Assembly: GCF_010384365.1 (NCBI RefSeq) | Contig: NZ_CP048397.1 | Coordinates: 3,162,001 to 3,226,000, forward strand | Direction: 5' to 3' | DNA: 64,000 nucleotides | Origin: Streptomyces sp. S4.7 | Lineage (GTDB): Bacteria; Actinomycetota; Actinomycetes; Streptomycetales; Streptomycetaceae | In this document: piece after piece, positions 44,070 through 53,062 of the stretch | How the letters are laid out: the number at the start of each line of letters is the position of its first letter | Numbering within the stretch: position 1 is the stretch's first letter | The notes under the pieces: model-generated | The model's input: the letters and a program-made list of their open reading frames with translations, nothing else | What the model was told of the DNA's origin: nothing | Databases searched by the model: none | Program-made: the position numbers and the translations under genes

Positions 44070-44197
44070 CGGGTCACCCGCAGGACACAACCCGGTATCG
44101 ACATGTGCGAATGCCATGCCGTCACTCACGGTAACGCTCTCCGGTACGGCTCCGCCAGCTCCGCCGGGCGGTCCCGGGCCCCGGTCGACCTCGCGGT

Positions 44198-44710
44198 CTA
44201 CGGCTCCGGCGTCACGTAGTAGGACGCGAACGCCGTCAGGATCTCCTCCTCGGTGATCCGGCCGTCACCGTCCCCGTCCAGCCCCCCGGCGGCCTGCGCG
44301 GCCACGCCCTGCTCCGTGCCCAGCACGATCAGCACCCGCTCGGCCGCCGCCGGGGTCACACCATCGCCGTCCTCGTCCGCGATGGCGATCACCGCGTGCA
44401 GGAAGGGCCGGGCGATCTCGGCGAAGCGCTTGGGGCTGTCACGCAGCCTCTTCGCGGCGCCGGTGATGAATTCCTGCCGGGTGACCCGCTGGTCACCGTC
44501 GACGTCCGCGATGCCCGCCATGCCCTGCCAGAAGGCCTCGGCCCCGCTGTAGAGGGCCTGCCCCTTGTCGGATCGTGCGGTGACGCCGAACTCCGCGAGC
44601 AGTGCCGCTGCCGCTCCGCTGAAGTCCTCGCGGTCGATGTAGCCGTTGCCGTCCTGGTCGAAGGCGGCGAACCGGGAGGCGATCTTGCCCTCGTACTCTG
44701 CGCTGTCCAT
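44198..44710 (-). CDS. EF-hand calcium-binding protein
   Basis: 170 residues with four EF-hand loops: 18-29 (DQDGNGYIDRED), 69-80 (DVDGDQRVTRQE), 112-123 (DEDGDGVTPAAA) and 145-156 (DGDGDGRITEEE). Loop 3 lacks the acidic residue at position 12 and loop 1 has Asp there, so loops 2 and 4 should bind calcium best. The family (calerythrin/CabD type) is a cytoplasmic calcium buffer or sensor in actinomycetes. ATG 44710 has a TACGCT box seven bases upstream. Confidence 0.93.
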   Translation of the reverse strand: MDSAEYEGKIASRFAAFDQDGNGYIDREDFSGAAAALLAEFGVTARSDKGQALYSGAEAFWQGMAGIADVDGDQRVTRQEFITGAAKRLRDSPKRFAEIARPFLHAVIAIADEDGDGVTPAAAERVLIVLGTEQGVAAQAAGGLDGDGDGRITEEEILTAFASYYVTPEP

Positions 44711-44717
44711 GCCTGGG

Positions 44718-44723
44718 AGCGTA
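44718..44723 (-). promoter_or_regulatory. Candidate -10 before the EF-hand gene
   Basis: On the coding strand TACGCT lies seven bases before ATG 44710, which has no ribosome site; a leaderless start is possible. Confidence 0.35.
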
Positions 44724-44776
44724 CGACGCCATGGGGCCGCCATGTGAAGGCTTCAGGTCTGTCCGGCGGACGGACC

Positions 44777-45151
44777 TCAGGCGGAGAGGGGCTGCGCCTC
44801 CTCGTCGACGGCGTCGGAGACGTCCGAGTAGACCTCGAACAGGCGACGCACGCCGAGAGCCGCGAGAACGCGGTTCACGTGTGAGCCCTCCTCCGCGCCA
44901 TGGGCGGGCAGGATCAGATGCAGCCGTCCCTGACAGGAGCGCATCAGTTTGCGCGAGGCGATCAGGACGCCGACACCGCTGGAGTCGCAGAAGAAGACCT
45001 CGGACAGGTCGAGAACCAGTTCGCGGCGGCCGGCCGCGACGGCGTCGTGGACGTGCTGGCGGACCACGGGCGAGGTCACGAGATCCAGTTCTCCGGTGAT
45101 GCGCAGCACCGTCCACAGGCCGTGCTCGTCCTTCTCCACCTTGAGCGTCAC
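44777..45151 (-). CDS. STAS-domain anti-sigma factor antagonist
   Basis: 124 residues. STAS fold with the phosphorylation motif CDSSGVGVLIASR at residues 55-67; Ser57 is the expected regulatory phospho-site. Proteins of this kind (SpoIIAA, BldG, RsbV) free a sigma factor from its kinase-type anti-sigma when unphosphorylated. GGGAAGG precedes GTG 45151. No cognate anti-sigma gene is adjacent, so the partner may be encoded elsewhere. Confidence 0.93.
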   Translation of the reverse strand: MTLKVEKDEHGLWTVLRITGELDLVTSPVVRQHVHDAVAAGRRELVLDLSEVFFCDSSGVGVLIASRKLMRSCQGRLHLILPAHGAEEGSHVNRVLAALGVRRLFEVYSDVSDAVDEEAQPLSA

Positions 45152-45427
45152 GCCTGGACCTTCCCTCGTACCGAACCGGAGACTCTGTACGGAGTTCCGG
45201 ACTCCGGTTCCGCACCGGAGGTCGTCCCTCTTCCTCGCGGCTGCCCGACTGACCTCGTATGAAACACAACGCGTCCGACGCGGCCGAATTCCTTATCATC
45301 GCGAGCGGCCTCCAGGGGCGCACTTGGCGCAAAGGGGCGCTCTTCGATGACACTGGCCAGTACATTCGGAAACGGCGGGGTCGCATCGCAGGTCGGGTCA
45401 CGGAGCAGTCACAGGGCTGGGGGTCTC

Positions 45428-46009
45428 ATGGCGAAGGACACACCGCCCCGCTGGGACCGCAGGATGCAGCAGCGGCTCGCGCGGGGCGAGGCCGCCGCGC
45501 TCGGTGAGCTGTACGACCGCTTCGCCTCGCTCGTGCACAGCCTCGCGCACCGGGTGCTCGACGACGACGAGGCCGCCGACCGGATCACCCGGGAGGTCTT
45601 CGGCTACGTGTGGGAGAACCCGGATGTCTTCGACCCGAAGCAGGGCTCGATGCGGTCCTGGATCGCCAAGCTCGCCCGCGTCCAGGCCGTGAACCGGTTG
45701 CGGCAGCTGGAGACGGCCGCCCACCGGGCCAGCGGCGAGGGCAGCACGGAGGAGCTGGAACAGAAGATCCGCGAGGCGTCGGCGGCCGCACGCGCCGACT
45801 ACATCGTCACCTCCATGCCCGCGCCCCTGCGAGCCGCGCTGGACCTGGCGTACTTCCAGCGCCGCGACTACCGGCAGACCGCCGCCGACCTCGGAGTCAC
45901 CGAGGACGAGGCGCGGCGCCGGCTGCGGCTCGGTCTGCAACTGCTCTCGTCGGCGAACGCCCGTCCCCTGGAGGGCTCGTCGCCGCCCGGAAGCGGGCGG
46001 TCGCTGTGA
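45428..46009 (+). CDS. ECF-like RNA polymerase sigma factor
   Basis: 193 residues from ATG 45428 with GGGGG just upstream. Region 2: ALGELYDRFASLVHSLAHRV, then ITREVFGYVWENPDVFDPKQ and SMRSWIAKLARVQAVNRLR. Region 4: FQRRDYRQTAADLGVTEDEA. Its stop overlaps the GTG start of the next gene (GTGA), so sigma factor and probable anti-sigma are made together. Confidence 0.9.
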   Translation: MAKDTPPRWDRRMQQRLARGEAAALGELYDRFASLVHSLAHRVLDDDEAADRITREVFGYVWENPDVFDPKQGSMRSWIAKLARVQAVNRLRQLETAAHRASGEGSTEELEQKIREASAAARADYIVTSMPAPLRAALDLAYFQRRDYRQTAADLGVTEDEARRRLRLGLQLLSSANARPLEGSSPPGSGRSL

Positions 46010-47508
46010 ACGGGCCGCTCGACGGCGGCAGGAACGGCGACCGCGGCGGCGCCGACGAGCCCGACGGCGTACGCGGCATCCCGCGCATACCGGGCCAGCG
46101 CGCCGCCGCCGACGACCTCGATCCGCCCTCGACGGATGTGCTGCGCCGGGCCGTCGAGGGCAACGCCCGCGCCGCGCGGGCGGCGGAGCACAGCCGCGAA
46201 CGGGAAGAGCCGGATGAACCGGATGCGACAGACGAGGCAGGTACGGCGGACAAGACGGCGGGCGTGGACTCCGGCGCGGGCGCGGACACGGTCCCCGGCA
46301 CACCGCCCGAGCCCGCCCATCCGCCTGAACCCGCCGGGGAGCGGGAGATGACCGGCGGGCGGGACCCGTACGGTCCGCCGCCCCGCCCGCCGGCGGAGCC
46401 CGTCGGGCCGCCGCCCTCGCACTCCGTACTGAAGTCCCTGCTCGGCGCCTGGGCCCTGGCCGCCTGCTCGCCCGAGGAGACGACACACGTCGAGAACCAC
46501 CTCACCGAGTGCGCGCCGTGCGCCGACGAGGCCCTCAAACTGCGGGACGCGGTCGGCCTGTTGCAGGCCGACCGCAATCTCGACCTCCCTCCGCTGCTCC
46601 GCTCCCGCGTGCTGGAGAACTGCCTCGGCCGCAGGGCCGCGCGTATCCCGGTGCCGTTGTGGGCGACCCCGTACGACGCCGAGACCGCCCGGCTCGACGC
46701 GCTGCTGCGCGACTTCGGCGACGCCGAGTGGCACGCGCCGCTCCAGCTCAAGTGGTTCGAGAAGGAGGAGCCCGCCGCGCGACGTGCCACGGTCGCCGGG
46801 GTCATCGGACACCTGATGACGGTCGACGGCCTGGTGGCCTCGGCGCTGGGACTCGACGATCCGCTGGGCGAGCCGGCGCCGCAGTCGCCGACCGAGCGGA
46901 CCGAGGCGTTCTGGCGCAGGGCGCATCCGCCGCCCACCCGCACCATCCGCGAACCGTGGCGCGACCAGAGCCACACGCTGATCAGGACGGTCTCCTTCGC
47001 GGGGCGCGGTGTGGCCGAACTCTCCGTCCCGTACGGCGAGTTCGCGCTGCCGCTGCGCGACGCGATGATCGACCGGGCCTTCGAGTGCTGGATCCACGGC
47101 GTGGACATCGCCGAGGCGGTGGACTACCCGTATCCGGCGCCGAGCGGCCCGCATCTGCACGAGATGATCGACCTCGCCGCGCAGCTCATCCCGTCCGCCC
47201 TCGCGGCCCGCCGCCGCGCGGGCCTGGCCTCGCCCGCCCATCAGCTGGTCGTACCGGGGTCGCCGGGGCGCTCGCTGCATCTGGAGGTCGAGGGCCCGGG
47301 CGGCGGGAACTGGTACATCGCGCTGGACTCACCGGCCGCGGTCGGCACGGCGGAGCGCGCGGTGGCCCAGGTCGCGCTGGACGGCGTCGAGTTCTGCCAG
47401 CTGGTCGCCGGGCACATCTCGCCCGAGGAGGCCGCGGCCGGACAGGACGGCGACCGCGAGGCGATCCGGGACGTGCTGTTCGCGGCGGCCTCGCTGAGCC
47501 GGCTCTGA
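46006..47508 (+). CDS. Zinc-finger anti-sigma / MDMPI-domain protein
   Basis: 500 residues. A long disordered N-terminal half is followed by a zf-HC2 anti-sigma-like motif HVENHLTECAPC (H-x3-...C-x2-C). A C-terminal mycothiol-dependent maleylpyruvate-isomerase-type (DinB-like) domain then has GVIGHLMTVDGLVASAL and CWIHGVDIAEAVDYP. No transmembrane helix is clear. Overlap with the sigma gene (46006-46009) makes it the likely anti-sigma factor, with the MDMPI part possibly sensing thiol or redox state. Confidence 0.85.
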   Translation: MNGPLDGGRNGDRGGADEPDGVRGIPRIPGQRAAADDLDPPSTDVLRRAVEGNARAARAAEHSREREEPDEPDATDEAGTADKTAGVDSGAGADTVPGTPPEPAHPPEPAGEREMTGGRDPYGPPPRPPAEPVGPPPSHSVLKSLLGAWALAACSPEETTHVENHLTECAPCADEALKLRDAVGLLQADRNLDLPPLLRSRVLENCLGRRAARIPVPLWATPYDAETARLDALLRDFGDAEWHAPLQLKWFEKEEPAARRATVAGVIGHLMTVDGLVASALGLDDPLGEPAPQSPTERTEAFWRRAHPPPTRTIREPWRDQSHTLIRTVSFAGRGVAELSVPYGEFALPLRDAMIDRAFECWIHGVDIAEAVDYPYPAPSGPHLHEMIDLAAQLIPSALAARRRAGLASPAHQLVVPGSPGRSLHLEVEGPGGGNWYIALDSPAAVGTAERAVAQVALDGVEFCQLVAGHISPEEAAAGQDGDREAIRDVLFAAASLSRL

Positions 47509-47747
47509 CGGTCGGCTTCGACGACCGGCTCCGGCGACCGGCTCCGGCGTTCGGCTGGGCCCTGTCCGGCCGATCATATGACCGGAGCTTGTCCCGAGTG
47601 GGAACGGTTGCGGCCGTTCTTGCCCGTCGGTAACGGCCGTTGTGGCCGGTGGCGGGATCACCGGAAGGTGATCGACGGAATTCGACTGCCGCGCCGTTTC
47701 CGGGCCAATCGCGGCGTGCCCTCGGAGCAACGTGATACTTCGCTCCG

Positions 47748-47753
47748 TACTGT
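47748..47753 (+). promoter_or_regulatory. Candidate -10 before the PPOX gene
   Basis: TACTGT ends seven bases before ATG 47761, with no ribosome site. A leaderless start is possible. Confidence 0.35.
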
Positions 47754-47760
47754 GCCCGGC

Positions 47761-48185
47761 ATGGCTGAACGAATGAGTGAGGACGTGTGGAAGGCCTTCA
47801 TCGGAGAAGGCACTCGCACCGGCAAGCTGTCCACGGTCCGGGCGGACGGCAGCCCGCACATCGCGCCCATGTGGTTCCTGCTGGACGGTGAAGATCTCGT
47901 TTTCACCACCGAGAACACGACGGTGAAAAGCCGCAATCTTCTGCGGGACGAACGGGCCGCGATGTGCGTCGACGACGAGCGCCGCCCTATTCCTTCGTGG
48001 TGCTGCGGGGACGCGTGGCGATCTCGGAAGACCCCGGGCAATTGCTCACCTGGGCGACGAGTATCGCCGCGCGGTACACGGGCGAGGACCGTGCGCGGGA
48101 GTTCGGGGAGCGCAACAGCGTCCCGGGCATGCTACTGGGGCGGATGCGGATCGAGCACGTCACCGCCTACGCGGCCATCGCCTGA
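47761..48185 (+). pseudogene. PPOX-class (pyridoxamine-phosphate-oxidase-fold) protein, frameshifted
   Basis: A 141-residue protein if one base is restored. The first part reads EGTRTGKLSTVRADGSPHIA, PMWFLLDGEDLVFTTENTTV. After position 47980-47983 the family sequence continues in another frame: PPYSFVVLRGRVAISEDPGQ to the stop at 48183-48185. The joint should read DDERPPYSF, so one C of a C run appears lost. Such proteins bind FMN, F420 or heme. Upstream of the molybdenum-enzyme operon but with its own start. Confidence 0.78.
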
Positions 48186-48300
48186 TTCCTGTAGGTGGCC
48201 GCGGCGGCCTGCCTGGTCCCGGCCGGGTACGCGAAAGCCGTCGCCGCTGATTCCGTCTCTTCGATCTCTTGGCGAGCTTCATCACCTGGAAGGTTTGAGC

Positions 48301-48825
48301 ATGCGCGTGGACATCTCGCGTGAGACCGCGGTTCCCGAAGTATTCGAGACAGTCACGAAACTGATGGTGAATGGGCGCCCATCCGTCCTGAGCATCGACA
48401 CACGCGTCACGCTCCTGGACGCACTGCGCGATCACTTGGGTCTGGTGGGAACGAAGAAAGGCTGCGACCAAGGAGCCTGCGGTGCCTGCACAGTGCATGT
48501 GAATGGGAAGCGGGTGCTCTCGTGTCTCACTCTCGCGGCACAGTGCGAGGGCCGCGCGGTGACGACGATCGAGGGGATCGCACGCGCGGGCGCGACGCAT
48601 CCCGTACAGGAAGCATTCGTCGCACGGGACGGCTTCCAGTGTGGATTCTGCACGCCGGGACAGATCATGTCGGCGATCGCCCTCATCGACGAAGAACGAG
48701 CCGGAACAGATGACGACATCCGTGAATTCATGAGCGGAAACCTCTGCCGGTGCGGCGCCTATCCGAACATGGTGGCGGCGATCCGCGACGTGGCCTCCGA
48801 GGGGAGAGGCAATGCGGCCATTTGA
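48301..48825 (+). CDS. Molybdenum hydroxylase 2Fe-2S subunit (XdhA/PaoA-like small subunit)
   Basis: 174 residues with eight cysteines for two [2Fe-2S] clusters: Cys 55, 60, 63, 75 (GCDQGACGACTVHV) and Cys 114, 117, 149, 151 (QCGFCTPG, CRCGAY). Electrons pass from the molybdenum site through it to FAD. GGAAGG precedes ATG 48301. There is no Tat signal (E. coli PaoA has one), so a cytoplasmic enzyme is expected. It overlaps the FAD-subunit gene by 14 bp. Confidence 0.95.
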   Translation: MRVDISRETAVPEVFETVTKLMVNGRPSVLSIDTRVTLLDALRDHLGLVGTKKGCDQGACGACTVHVNGKRVLSCLTLAAQCEGRAVTTIEGIARAGATHPVQEAFVARDGFQCGFCTPGQIMSAIALIDEERAGTDDDIREFMSGNLCRCGAYPNMVAAIRDVASEGRGNAAI

Positions 48826-49801
48826 GTATGTCCGGGCGACGGAAGTCTCCGACGCGGTGCGGCTGGTCTCGGCCCGTCCCGACGCCGCGTATCTGGCCGG
48901 AGGGACGACGCAGCTCGATCTGATGAAGGACGGGGTGCTCGGCCCGGGCATGCTGGTCGACATCACGCGTCTCCCACTGGCCGGTACCGAGCGGCGGGGC
49001 GAGGCGCTCCACGTCGGCGCCCTGACGACGATGGAGGAACTGGCGGCCGATCCGACAGTCGCCGAGCGCCTGCCTCTGGTCCGGGAGGCGTTGCTGAAGG
49101 GCGCGTCCACCCAGCTGCGGAACATGGCGACGATCGGCGGAAACCTGCTGCAGCGGACGCGCTGCCGGTACTTCCGGGACCCCGACGTCCCGAAGTGCAA
49201 CAAGCGCCTCCCCGGGTCCGGTTGTGCGGCCGTCGAGGGGGTGCCCCGTATGCACGCCGTCCTCGGCGCGAACGAGCGGTGCATCGCCCTGCACGCCTCG
49301 GACCTCGCCGTCCCCCTGGTGGCACTCGACGCCGTGGTGCGCGCCCAGGGCCCCACGGGCGAACGGCGGATCCTGCTGAGGGACTTCTACCTCCTGGCAT
49401 CGGAGAGTCCGGACGTCGAGAACCACCTTGTACACGGCGAACTGATCACTGCCGTCGAGATCCCGCTGCTTCCCGCCGGGGCCGTCTCGGGCTACCTGAA
49501 AGTACGGGACCGGATGTCCTACGAGTTCGCGCTCACCTCGGCCGCGGTGGCCCTGGTGGTCTCCGACGGGATCATCCACGAGGCCAGGATCGGGCTCGGC
49601 GGGGTGGGCAGCCGGCCTTGGCGGGCGCTGGACGCGGAGCGCGAGCTCGTCGGCTCGCCTCCCGGAACGGAAGCCTTCCAACGAGCGGCGCGGGTGGCCG
49701 TACAGGACGCGTGGACCTTGCCCGGCACAGCGTTCAAGGTGGAACTCGCGCAGCGCTGCCTGGTCCGCGAACTGCGCACCGTGTCAGGGGTGGCGGCATG
49801 A
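48812..49801 (+). CDS. Molybdenum hydroxylase FAD subunit, PaoB/YagS type with extra cysteines
   Basis: 329 residues. The FAD-binding start YLAGGTTQLDLMK and ATIGGNLLQRTRCRYF identify the CO-dehydrogenase flavoprotein-like fold. Four cysteines (118, 129, 138, 157) in RTRCRYFRD, KCNKRLPGSGC and ERCIALH match those that hold the additional [4Fe-4S] cluster in E. coli PaoB. An aldehyde oxidoreductase is therefore more likely than xanthine dehydrogenase. GAGGGGAGAGG precedes ATG 48812. It overlaps the large-subunit gene (ATGA). Confidence 0.93.
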   Translation: MRPFEYVRATEVSDAVRLVSARPDAAYLAGGTTQLDLMKDGVLGPGMLVDITRLPLAGTERRGEALHVGALTTMEELAADPTVAERLPLVREALLKGASTQLRNMATIGGNLLQRTRCRYFRDPDVPKCNKRLPGSGCAAVEGVPRMHAVLGANERCIALHASDLAVPLVALDAVVRAQGPTGERRILLRDFYLLASESPDVENHLVHGELITAVEIPLLPAGAVSGYLKVRDRMSYEFALTSAAVALVVSDGIIHEARIGLGGVGSRPWRALDAERELVGSPPGTEAFQRAARVAVQDAWTLPGTAFKVELAQRCLVRELRTVSGVAA

Positions 49802-51993
49802 GCGAGACAGTCGTCGGGGCCGGGATCAGCCGGGTGGACGGCCCCCGCAAGGTGGCGGGCGCCGCTCCCTATCCGTCGGACTTCAACGTCCACCATCAGG
49901 TACACGCGGCGCTCGTCGGGAGCACAGTGGCCGCGGGCCGCGTCGTACGCATCGACACCGCCCCCGCCGAGGCCGCGCCCGGCGTGATCAGTGTGCTCAC
50001 GCACCTCAATATGCCGAGGCTGGAGCGCGGACCCATGACGGCGCTCGGCACCTCACCGCCGCCACCGATGCAGGACAACCTCATCCGGCACTACGGGCAG
50101 CACGTCGCTCTTGTCGTGGCGGAGAGCCCCGAGCAGGCCGCGGCGGCGGCCCGGCTGGTGGCCGTCGAGTACGAGCGCACGGAGCCGTTGCTCGACGTGC
50201 TGGACCCGAAGGCCCCCCAGGTGACCGACCCGTGGGGGACGGACAGCGATCGCGGGGACACCGACGCGGCCCTGGCCTCGGCCGAGGTGAAGGTCACGCA
50301 GACCTACACCACCCCGGACAACACCAACAGCCCGCTCGGTCTCTTCGCCACCCTCGCGATCTGGGACCGGGACCGGCTCACCGTCCACGACACCACCCAG
50401 TGGCCCTCCATGGTCAAGGCGACACTGGCCGCCGTCTTCAAGGTCCCGGAGAGCTCCGTTCGCGTACTGGTGCCGTACGTGGGAGGTGCCTTCGGCGCCG
50501 GCCTGCGGGCCTGGCAGCACGTGATCCTCACCGTCGCCGCGGCCCGGCTGATCGGCCGGCCGGTGAAGCTCGTGCTGACCCGGCCCCAGATGTTCAGTTG
50601 CGTCGGACATCGGCCCGACACGGTGCAGCGGGTGTCGCTCGCCGCGAACCGGAGCGGAGAGCTGACGGCGATCGACCACCGCACCGTCTCGTCGCTGGCC
50701 ATGGAGGACGACGACTACGAGGCCGTCTCCGCGGGTTCGGCATTCGCCTACCGGTGCCCGAACGTGGTCACCCGGGACGTCCAGGCGCGTCTGAACCGGC
50801 CTGCCCCCTGCTCGATGCGCGCCCCTGCGGAAGGCCAGGGCAATTTCGCTCTGGAGTCCGCGATGGACGAGTTGGCCTACGCCCTGGCGATGGACCCGCT
50901 GCAGCTGCGTCTGCGCAACGAAACCGACGTCGACCCGCGGTCGGGCCTGCCCTGGTCGGGCAAGGCGTTGCGGGAGTGCTACCAGGTGGGGGCCGAGCGT
51001 TTCGGGTGGTCGTCCCGGGACCCCGAGCCGGGCTCCATGCGGGACGGCGACTGGCTCATCGGATACGGGATGGCCGGATGCAGCTACCCGTGGTACTCGG
51101 TGCCCTGCTCCGCGCGGGCCACTGTCGGCCGGGACGGGAGCGCGCTGGTGCTCAGCGCCGTCACCGACATCGGAACCGGCACCTACACGGTGATGACCCA
51201 GGTCTCGGCGGAGCATCTCGGACTCCCCCTCGGCGTGGTCCGCTTCGACCTCGGCGACTCCGACATGCCGGCCGCTCCCCAAGCGGGCGGCTCCGGACTC
51301 ACCGGATCCCTGGGGAACGCCGTCGTCGACGCCTGCGGTCGCCTCGTCCGCCGGTTCGCCGAGCTCGCCGCGGAAGACGGCGAGTCGCCATTGCACGGTG
51401 TCCCGCCGGAAGCGGTGACCGCCGGCGACGGACGTGTCCACGTGAAAGGCGAGCCCTCCCGGGGCGAGTCCTACATCGACATCCTCAGCCGTCAGGGGCT
51501 GGCGGAACTTTCGGCGGACGGTTCGAGCACGCCCGCTTCCCCGGAGGATCTCGGCATGGCGCCGTCCGGCGCTTTCGGCGCCAAGTTCGTCGAGGTGCGG
51601 GTCGACCGCGACCTGGGGCTGGTGCGGATCGCGCGGGTGGTGTCGGTCATCGACGGGGGCCGCATCCTCAACGAGAAGACCGGCCGGAGCCAGATCATCG
51701 GCGCGACGATCGGCGGTATCGGCCAGGCGTTGTTCGAGGACACCGTCACCGACCCGCGCACCGGTCGAATCGCCAACGGCACGTTCGGGGACTACCTCGT
51801 CCCCGTCAACGCCGACATTCCCGACCTGGACGTCGTCTTCGTCGGCGGACCGGACCGCTTCTCGCCGATCGGTACCAAGGGCATCGGCGAGATCGGCCTG
51901 GTGGGCATCGCCGCCGCCGTGGCCAACGCGGTCCACCACGCGACCGGCAAGCGCATCCGCTCACTGCCCATCACCATCGACGACCTTCTGTGA
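49798..51993 (+). CDS. Molybdenum hydroxylase catalytic subunit (PaoC/YagR-like)
   Basis: 731 residues with the molybdopterin-binding signature stretches VPYVGGAFGAGLRAWQHVIL, RAPAEGQGNFALESAMDELA and the near-terminal GTKGIGEIG (692-700), whose Glu 698 is the general base of this enzyme class. Oxidises aldehydes or N-heterocycles using water. No XdhC/PaoD-type maturation protein follows; it would have to be supplied from elsewhere in the genome. The start ATG overlaps the preceding stop by one codon shift (ATGA). Confidence 0.94.
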   Translation: MSETVVGAGISRVDGPRKVAGAAPYPSDFNVHHQVHAALVGSTVAAGRVVRIDTAPAEAAPGVISVLTHLNMPRLERGPMTALGTSPPPPMQDNLIRHYGQHVALVVAESPEQAAAAARLVAVEYERTEPLLDVLDPKAPQVTDPWGTDSDRGDTDAALASAEVKVTQTYTTPDNTNSPLGLFATLAIWDRDRLTVHDTTQWPSMVKATLAAVFKVPESSVRVLVPYVGGAFGAGLRAWQHVILTVAAARLIGRPVKLVLTRPQMFSCVGHRPDTVQRVSLAANRSGELTAIDHRTVSSLAMEDDDYEAVSAGSAFAYRCPNVVTRDVQARLNRPAPCSMRAPAEGQGNFALESAMDELAYALAMDPLQLRLRNETDVDPRSGLPWSGKALRECYQVGAERFGWSSRDPEPGSMRDGDWLIGYGMAGCSYPWYSVPCSARATVGRDGSALVLSAVTDIGTGTYTVMTQVSAEHLGLPLGVVRFDLGDSDMPAAPQAGGSGLTGSLGNAVVDACGRLVRRFAELAAEDGESPLHGVPPEAVTAGDGRVHVKGEPSRGESYIDILSRQGLAELSADGSSTPASPEDLGMAPSGAFGAKFVEVRVDRDLGLVRIARVVSVIDGGRILNEKTGRSQIIGATIGGIGQALFEDTVTDPRTGRIANGTFGDYLVPVNADIPDLDVVFVGGPDRFSPIGTKGIGEIGLVGIAAAVANAVHHATGKRIRSLPITIDDLL

Positions 51994-52028
51994 CGGCGGG
52001 GCACGGCAGCGAGGCGACTCGACTGCCG

Positions 52029-52057
52029 GGCCCTGCGATGATCCGCCGGACAGGGCC
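52029..52057. terminator. Short hairpin between molybdenum operon and purU
   Basis: GGCCCTG (52029-52035) pairs with CAGGGCC (52051-52057) around a 15-base loop, at the convergent end of the operon; the right arm touches the purU stop codon. Confidence 0.4.
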
Positions 52058-52953
52058 TAGCCGAAGATCACCGTGCGGCGGCCGTTCAGCAGGATCCGGT
52101 GCTCGGCGTGCCACTTGACCGCGCGGGCCAGCGCCTGGCACTCCACGTCGCGGCCGATCGCGACGAGTTGCTCCGGGGTGACCTCGTGGCCGACGCGCTC
52201 GACCTCCTGCTCGATGATCGGGCCCTCGTCGAGGTCGGCCGTCACGTAGTGCGCGGTCGCGCCGATCAGCTTCACACCCCGGGCGTGCGCCTGGTGGTAC
52301 GGCTTCGCGCCCTTGAAGCTCGGCAGGAAGGAGTGGTGGATGTTGATGATCCGGCCGTTCAGCTGCTTGCACAGATCGTCCGAGATGACCTGCATGTAGC
52401 GGGCCAGCACGACCAGTTCGACGTCCTCCGCGCGGACCAGCTCCAGCAGCTCGGCCTCGGCCGCCGCCTTGGTGTCCTTGGTGACGGGGATGTGGTGGAA
52501 GGGGATGTCGTACGAGGCGACCAGCTCGGCGAAGTCCGTGTGGTTGGAGACGACGGCGGCGATGTCCACGGGGAGCGCGCCGGTCCTGGACCGGAAGAGC
52601 AGATCGTTCAGGCAGTGGCCGAACCTGCTGACCATCAGGACGACCCGCATCCGGTCCACGGCACGGTGGAGCTGCCAGTCCATCCGGAAGGAGTCACCCA
52701 CCGCGGCGAAGCTCGCGCGCAGCTTCTCCACGGTCACCGGCACCTCGGCCGAGAAATGGACCCGCATGAAGAAGAGCCCGGTGTCGCGGTCGCCGAACTG
52801 CTGGCTGTCCTCGATGTTGCACCCGGTCATGAAGAGAAAGCTGGACACGGCGTGCACGATGCCCTGTCTGTCCGGGCAGGACAGTGTCAGGACGTACTCG
52901 TCGGACGGGGCGGGCCGGTCGGCCCGGGCGGCGGGCTGCTGCGGGGAACTCAT
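52057..52953 (-). CDS. purU: Formyltetrahydrofolate deformylase
   Basis: 298 residues. N-terminal ACT domain (VLTLSCPDRQGIVHAVSSFL) followed by a formyltransferase-fold catalytic domain with NIHHSFLPSFKGAKPY and GATAHYVTADLDEGPI, including the His and Asp of the family's active site. The enzyme hydrolyses 10-formyl-tetrahydrofolate to formate and THF, balancing one-carbon units. The ATG at 52953 gives the usual MSSPQQ-like N-terminus; a GTG at 52971 is an alternative. Confidence 0.95.
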   Translation of the reverse strand: MSSPQQPAARADRPAPSDEYVLTLSCPDRQGIVHAVSSFLFMTGCNIEDSQQFGDRDTGLFFMRVHFSAEVPVTVEKLRASFAAVGDSFRMDWQLHRAVDRMRVVLMVSRFGHCLNDLLFRSRTGALPVDIAAVVSNHTDFAELVASYDIPFHHIPVTKDTKAAAEAELLELVRAEDVELVVLARYMQVISDDLCKQLNGRIINIHHSFLPSFKGAKPYHQAHARGVKLIGATAHYVTADLDEGPIIEQEVERVGHEVTPEQLVAIGRDVECQALARAVKWHAEHRILLNGRRTVIFG

Positions 52954-53062
52954 GACCCCAGAGGATCCCACACGGGCCCCGTACGGGGCGGTCGTGACCG
53001 CCAGGCGGACCGCGTCGGTATCCGGCGGCGGTGTCTGCCGGGTCGGTGAGACCGCGGCCGGG

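Noticed and set aside
45259-45507. 82-codon frame upstream of the sigma factor
   Set aside because: It overlaps the sigma gene, has no ribosome site and becomes Arg/Gly/Ala-rich out-of-frame sequence after the sigma start.
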